Shown here: in pieces, positions 57,940 through 64,000 of the stretch
How the letters are laid out: the number at the start of each line of letters is the position of its first letter
How positions within the stretch are numbered: the stretch's first letter is position 1
Source: Panopea generosa
Taxonomy: Eukaryota > Mollusca > Bivalvia > Adapedonta > Hiatellidae
Assembly: GCA_029582155.1 (NCBI GenBank)
Contig: CM055901.1
Span: 7,606,874 to 7,670,873 of the forward strand
DNA: 64,000 nucleotides
Direction of reading: 5' to 3'
Translations under genes and position numbers: made by a program
The notes under the pieces: generated by a model
Told to the model about the DNA's origin: nothing
What the model saw: only the letters and a program-made list of their open reading frames with translations
Database searches by the model: none

Positions 57940-60900
57940 CTCTGTCTTTAACACTGTGTTCTTCATACAAATCAAGCTCTATCTTTAACATTGTGTTCTT
58001 CATACAAATCAAGCTCTATCTTTAACACTCTGTTCTTCATACAAATCAAACTCTATTATTAACACAGTGTTATTCATACAAATCAAGCTCTATCGTTCTT
58101 CATACAAATCAATCTCTATCTTTAACGCAGTGTTCTTCATTCAAATCAAACTCTATCTTAAACACTCTGTTCTTCATACAAATCAAGCTCTATCTTTAAC
58201 ACTCTGTTCTTCATACAAATCAAGCTCTATCTTTAACACTCTGTTCTTCATACAAATTAAGCTCTATCTTCATCACAGTGTTCTTCATACGAATCAAGCT
58301 CAAGCTCTATCTTCATCACTGTGTTCTTCATACAAATCAAGCTCTATCTTTATGACAGTGTTCTTCATACAAATCAAGCTGTATCTTTATGGTAGTGTTC
58401 TTCATACAAATCAAGTTCTATCTTTAACACAGTTTTCTTCATACAAATGAAACTCTATCTTTAATACAGTTTTCTTCATACAAATCAAGCTCTATCTTTA
58501 ACACAGTGTTCTTCATACAAATCAAGCTCTATCATTAACGCAGTGTTCTTCACACAAATAAAGCTCTTTCTTTAATGCAGTGTTCTTCATACAAATCAAG
58601 CTCTATCTTCATCACTGTGTTCTTCATACAAATCAAGCTCTATCATTAATGCAGTGTTCTTCATACAAATAAAGCTCTTTCTTTGATGCAGTGTTCTTCA
58701 TACAAATCAAGCTCTATCTTCATCACTGTGTTCTTCATACAAATGAAACTCTATCTTTAACACAATGTTCTTCATACAAATCAAGCTCTTTCTTTACGAC
58801 AGTGTTCTACATACAAATGAAGCTCTATCTAAATGACAGTGTTCTTCATGCAAATCAAGCTCTATCTTTAACACTGTGTTCTTCATACAAATCAAGCTCT
58901 TATTTACAACAGTGTTCTTCATAAAAATCAAGCTCTATCTTAACGACAGTGTTCTTCATACAAATGAAACTCTATCTTTAACACTGTGTTCTTCAAACAA
59001 ATCAAGCTCTATCTTTACGACAGTGTTCTTCATACAAATCAAGCTCTATCTTTAACACTGTGTTCTTCATACAAATGAAGCTCTAACTTAACGACAGTGT
59101 TCTTCATACAAATCAAGCTCTATTTTTACAACGGTGTTCTTCATACAAATCAAGCTCCATCTTTAACACTGTGTTCTTCATACAAATCAAGCTCTATCTT
59201 TACGACAGTGTTCTTCATACAAATCTAGCTCTATCTTCATCACAGTGTTCTTCATACAAATGAAACTCTATCTTTAACACAGTGTTCTTCATACAAATCA
59301 AGCTCTATCTTTACGACAGTGTTCTTCATACAAATCAAGCTCTATCTTCATCACAGTGTTCTTCATACAAATGAAACTCTATCTTTAACATAGAGTTCTT
59401 CATACAAATCAAGCTCTATCTTTACGACAGTGTTCTTCATACAAATGAAACTCTATCTTTAACACTGCTCTTCATACAAATGAAGCGCTATCTTTAGGAC
59501 AGTGCTCTTCAAACAAATCAAGCTCTATCTTTAACACTGTGTTCTTCATACAAATAAAGCTCTATCTTTATGACACTGTTCTTCATACAAATCAAGCTCT
59601 ATCTTTAACACAGTGTTCTTCATACAAATCAAGCTCTATCTTTAATGCAGTGTTCTTCATACAAATCAAGCTTTATCATCATCATTGGTTCTTCATACAA
59701 ATCAAGCTCTATCTTTAACACAGTGTTCTTCATACAAATCAAGCACTATCTTTAATGCAGTGTTCTTCATACAAATCAAGCTCTACCTTTAACACAGTGT
59801 TTTTCATACAAATCAATCTCTATCTTTAACATAGTGTTCTTCATACAAACCAAGCTCTATCTTTAATGTAGTGTTCTTCATACAAATCAAGCTCTATCTT
59901 CATCACTGTGTTATTCATACAAATCAAGCTCTATTTTTAACACAGTGTTCTTCATACAAATCAAGCTCTATCTTTAATGCTGTGTTCTTCATACAAATCA
60001 AGCTCTAACTTCATCACTGTGTTCTTCATACAAATCAAGTTCTTTCTTTAACACAGTGTTCTTCATACAAATCAAGCTCTATTTTAATGCAGTGTTCTTC
60101 ATACAAATAAAGCTCTATCTTCATCACTGTATTTTTCATACAAATGAAACTCTATCTTTAACACAGTATTCTTCATACAAATGAAGTTCTATCTTTACGA
60201 CAGTGTTCTTCATACAAATCAAGTTCTATCTTTAACACAGTTTTCTTCATACAAATTACGCTCTATTTTTATGACTGTGTTCTTCATACAAACCAAGCTC
60301 TATTTTTAACACTGTGTTCTTTATACAAATCAAGTTCTATCTTTACGACAGTGTACTGCATACAAATCAAGCTCTATCTTCATCACTGTGTCCTTAATAC
60401 AAACCAAGCTCTATTTTTAACACTGTGTTCTTTATACAAATCAAGCTCTATCTTTATGACAGTGTTCTTCATACAAATCAAGCTCTATCTTCATCACAGT
60501 GTTCTTCATACAAATGAAGCTCTTTCTTTAACACAGTGTTCTTCATACAAATCGAGCTAAATCTTTATGGCAGTTTTCTTCATACAAATCAAGCTCTATC
60601 TTTATGACAGTGTTCTTGATACAAATCAAGCTCTGTCTTAAACACAGTATTCTTCATACAAATCAAGCTCTATCTTTATGACAGTGTTCTTCATACAAAT
60701 CAAACTTTATCTTTATGACAGTTTTCTTCATACAAATCAAGCTCTATCTTTAACACAGTGTTCTTCATACAAATCAAGCTCTATCTTAATCACAGTGTTC
60801 TTCATACAAATCAAGCTCTATCTTAATCACAGTGTTCTTCATACAAATCAAGCTCTATCTTTATGACAGTGTTCTTCATACAAATCAAGCTTTATCTTTA

Positions 60901-62081
60901 TGACAGTGTTCTTCATACAAATCAAGCTTTATCTTTATGACAGTGTTCTTCATACAAATCAAGCTCTATCTTTAACACTGTGTTCTTCATACAAATCAAG
61001 CTCTATCTTTAAGAAAGTGTTCTTCATACAAATCAAGCTCTATCTTTATGACAGTGTTCTTCATACAAAGCAAGCTCTATCTTTAACACTGTGTTCTTCA
61101 TACAAATCAAGCTCTTTTTTTAACACTGTGAATTTTATACAAATAAAGCGCTTTCTTTACGACAGTGTTCTTCATACAAGTCAAGCTCTATCTTTATGAC
61201 AGTGTTCTTCATGCAAATCAAGCTCTATCTTTACGACAGTGTTCTTCATGCAAATCAAGCTCTATCTTTAACACTGTGTTCTTCATACAAATCAAGCTCT
61301 ATCTTTAAGAAAGTGTTCTTCATACAAATCAAGCTCTATCTTTATGACAGTGTTCTTCATACAAAGCAAGCTCTATCTTTAACACTGTGTTCTTCATACA
61401 AATCAAGTTCTATCTTTAAGAAAGTGTTCTTCATACAAATCAAGCTCTATCTTTATGACAGTGTTCTTCATACAAAGCAAGCTCTATCTTTAACACTGTG
61501 TTCTTCATACAAATCAAGCTCTTTTTTTAACACTGTGAATTTTATACAAATAAAGCGCTTTCTTTATGACAGTGTTCTTCATACAAGTCAAGCTCTATCT
61601 TTATGACAGTGTTCTTCATGCAAATCAAGCTCTATCTTTATGACAGTGTTCTTCATGCAAATCAAGCTCTATCTTTAACACTGTGTTCTTCATACAAATC
61701 AAGCTCTATCTTTAAGAAAGTGTTCTTCATACAAATCAAGCTCTATCTTTATGACAGTGTTCTTCATACAAAGCAAGCTCTATCTTTAACACTGTGTTCT
61801 TCATACAAATCAAGCTCTATCTTTAAGAAAGTGTTCTTCATACAAATCAAGCTCTATCTTTATGACAGTGTTCTTCATACAAAGCAAGCTCTATCTTTAA
61901 CACAGTGTTCTTCATACAAATCAAGCTCTTTTTTAACACTGTGTTCTTTATACAAATAAAGCTCTATCTTAAACACAGTGTTCTTCATACAAATCAAGCT
62001 CTATCTTTACGACAGTGTTCTTCATGCAAATCAAGCTCTATCTTTATGACAGTGTATTTCATGCAAATCAAGCTCTATCTA
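57940..62081. repeat. Minisatellite, 37-bp unit, over 110 copies, running into the gap
   Basis: Unit CTTCATACAAATCAAGCTCT plus ATCTTTAACACAGTGTT. Variation is mainly in the last third ('aacactgtg', 'atgacagtg', 'aatgcagtg', 'catcactgtg'). Three units make 111 bp, hence plus frames with a 37-residue repeat (58067-58450, 60900-61199, 61196-61606, 61603-61959). The right end shows higher-order repeats of 407 bp (11 units). The array continues to the last base before the Ns, so its true length is unknown. Confidence 0.95.
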
Positions 62082-62581
62082 NNNNNNNNNNNNNNNNNNN
62101 NNNNNNNNNNNNNNNNNNNNNNNNNNNNNNNNNNNNNNNNNNNNNNNNNNNNNNNNNNNNNNNNNNNNNNNNNNNNNNNNNNNNNNNNNNNNNNNNNNNN
62201 NNNNNNNNNNNNNNNNNNNNNNNNNNNNNNNNNNNNNNNNNNNNNNNNNNNNNNNNNNNNNNNNNNNNNNNNNNNNNNNNNNNNNNNNNNNNNNNNNNNN
62301 NNNNNNNNNNNNNNNNNNNNNNNNNNNNNNNNNNNNNNNNNNNNNNNNNNNNNNNNNNNNNNNNNNNNNNNNNNNNNNNNNNNNNNNNNNNNNNNNNNNN
62401 NNNNNNNNNNNNNNNNNNNNNNNNNNNNNNNNNNNNNNNNNNNNNNNNNNNNNNNNNNNNNNNNNNNNNNNNNNNNNNNNNNNNNNNNNNNNNNNNNNNN
62501 NNNNNNNNNNNNNNNNNNNNNNNNNNNNNNNNNNNNNNNNNNNNNNNNNNNNNNNNNNNNNNNNNNNNNNNNNNNNNNNNN
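62082..62581. other. Assembly gap, 500 N
   Basis: Exactly 500 N, the usual placeholder for a gap of unknown size. Frames translated across it are meaningless. Confidence 0.99.
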
Positions 62582-62635
62582 ACTATATAATTATACTCTA
62601 TATATATATATTGACCATTATTTTGAAAAAAAAAA

Positions 62636-62690
62636 AAAATATTTTTTTTTACTTACCTACCTACCCATACTAAAACTACTTGAGTCGGGG
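62636..62690 (-). repeat. Dispersed GGGTAGGTAGG block, inverted copy
   Basis: The reverse complement reads TAGTATGGGTAGGTAGGTAA followed by an A/T run, like 30155-30215 and 45925-45980. Nature unknown. Confidence 0.4.
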
Positions 62691-62737
62691 ATGGGGAAAC
62701 AAAAAATATTTTAAGTCTGGCATGACTGGGAAAACAA

Positions 62738-62980
62738 CTAACCCTTTACTCCATAGATACGCGTTTTCCCGAACTAATCACAGAAGGCTTTTGAAAACAG
62801 TGCAGGAAGAGTTCAGATTGCTTGTAACGAGCAATCTGAACACTTCCTGCACTGTTTTCCACTCTGTCAGTTAATATAAACATAATTCATCCAATAATTC
62901 AAAAGCCTTCAATATTAGAGGTGTCAAAAGGCGTCTTTATTAGAGGTGTCCAAAGACGTCTATATGAAGTAAAGGGTTAA
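62738..62980. mobile_element. piggyBac-like MITE, copy 2 (235 bp), with long hairpin
   Basis: Element 62742-62976 begins CCCTTTACTCCATAGATA and ends in the reverse complement of CCCTTTACTTCATATAGA. It is flanked by CTAA (62738-62741) and TTAA (62977-62980), consistent with an original TTAA target. The interior has a 30-bp stem with one mismatch (arms 62793-62822 and 62830-62859, 7-nt loop) nested in outer arms GAAGGCTTTTGAA / TTCAAAAGCCTTC. Only about 2.5 units of the 25-bp repeat are present. Confidence 0.9.
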
Positions 62981-64000
62981 GTAACTTCTCTATATCTTGT
63001 TTAGAAAAATCTGGTAAAAAGCATTTAAAATTATAGAGTGCAATAAACTTGTATTGAAACTTTATTTCTAAAGGTAAAATCATGTTTAGTCAATTCTATA
63101 AAATGATCTCATCTAATCAGAGCTTAATGAAATCAAACCAAGACCTTTGACTCATGTTTCCGACTATGAAGCTAAGCGTCAGTTATTGACTGGAATGACA
63201 CAACAAAACCAGATATTAGTCCAACTGTAGTTGAACTGCTATACACTTCCCTTCAAACAGACCTCAAGGAAACTATTGAAAAAATAAACCACAGTTTTCA
63301 CAAGTCAGTCTCTTTGTTGTGTACAAAGAAACTGCTACCAGATAGCTAGCTATAACTGTAGTAAATAATGATTCATATTTAAATATGACTTCACCCTCCC
63401 TTTTCTAGGGGAGAGAGAGAGCATTCATCAATAGGTGCATTCCAGATCTTGAGTTCAGGGATCTTAGTACTGGAGACATTTACTCAGCCACCTCAGCTTT
63501 AATTAGAAACAAGGAAACAATATCACTACTTAAATAAAGGCAGCGTATATTGCATGCAAGATTTATCATCACAAAAATTTCAGGGAAGATATCGTTGTTA
63601 CACAATGCACAAAAAACATAAATATTTAAATTAAAGTTCCATCTGCAAAATATCAAACATCAGTACAAAAAAAACTCAACATCTGAGTAACTGAACATAA
63701 ACATATCGCAGTATAACCTGGTAACATTATGATCACCAAGTTATGACGCATGTATTCAAACATCTGCCCCTATGCCTGAAGGTAGCAAATAACACAAACC
63801 AAACAAAGGAGATCATAGTATACTAGTCAACTTACATTGATCTACAACCATAGTTTTTTTTCAATTTGTTTTGTTTAAAGGTTGGTGTTGATATATCATA
63901 ACAATGCTTTATTGTCAACTATAAATTTTGTCATAAAGGTTTGTCCACAACACGTAAGCGTTTATATGTAATTAATGATCTAGATGTAAATAAAAAAAAT
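62981..64000. other. AT-rich, CpG-poor end of window
   Basis: No gene-like frame or repeat was recognised. A short GA run is at 63411-63422. Confidence 0.4.

Noticed and set aside
57940..62081. Series of 100-136-codon frames with a 37-residue repeat, resembling a gene family
   Set aside because: They are frames through a 37-bp minisatellite (three units make 37 codons) and break whenever a unit changes length.
61905..62714. 269-codon and 191-codon frames across the gap
   Set aside because: Most of their length is N; translation is meaningless.

Overview
This is eukaryotic, repeat-dominated DNA, most likely from the genome of a marine lophotrochozoan and probably a bivalve mollusc. The reasons are an AT-rich background, no bacterial-style gene packing, several tRNA-derived SINE families, decayed LINE reverse transcriptase fragments, MITE-like DNA transposons and very many minisatellites. 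The bivalve assignment rests on recognising the style of the SINEs and MITEs, not on a gene, so treat it as a guess. No complete protein-coding gene could be supported. Nearly all long open frames come from tandem repeats whose unit length is a multiple of three, or whose units lack stop codons.

Layout, left part (1-30 kb). A compound 63-bp/36-bp minisatellite opens the window. It is followed by SINE pieces (2.78, 4.69 kb), a long poly-C run (6.43 kb), a 22-bp array (8.05-9.0 kb), short 27-bp and 55-bp arrays (9.3-9.7 kb), a small MITE-like element (10.2 kb) and a 45-bp array (11.7-13.2 kb). SINEs follow at 13.3, 15.7-16.0, 16.4 and 17.5 kb, and a broken 5'-truncated LINE at 17.6-18.8 kb. The 26.6-29.6 kb interval is a 29-bp minisatellite whose orientation flips near 26.87 kb. 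A weak candidate terminal exon lies just after it.

Middle (30-40 kb). A second fragment of the same LINE family (34.2-35.3 kb), a weak minus-strand candidate exon (35.4-35.7 kb), a SINE with a perfect 13-bp target-site duplication (36.2-36.5 kb), a truncated sister copy (37.4-37.7 kb) and a TG-rich array that moves from a 16-bp to a roughly 30-bp period (37.8-39.7 kb).

Right part (40-64 kb). CpG dinucleotides become scarce here, as is typical of germline-methylated gene bodies in invertebrates, so this part may be intronic. It carries two copies of a piggyBac-like MITE (41.2, 62.7 kb) with an internal hairpin and a 25-bp repeat that has expanded in one copy. It also carries two copies of a Harbinger/Tourist-like MITE (42.7, 50.3 kb) and a run of five minisatellites with units of 26, 33, 35, 38 and 37 bp (50.6-62.1 kb). 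The last of these, over 4 kb long, runs into a 500-N assembly gap.

Tandem arrays make up roughly a quarter of the window. The most notable points are the MITE that appears to have spawned its own minisatellite next to its terminal repeat, the inverted minisatellite, the core motif shared by two SINE families, and the CpG shift. I saw no CRISPR array, operon, rRNA or intact tRNA gene.
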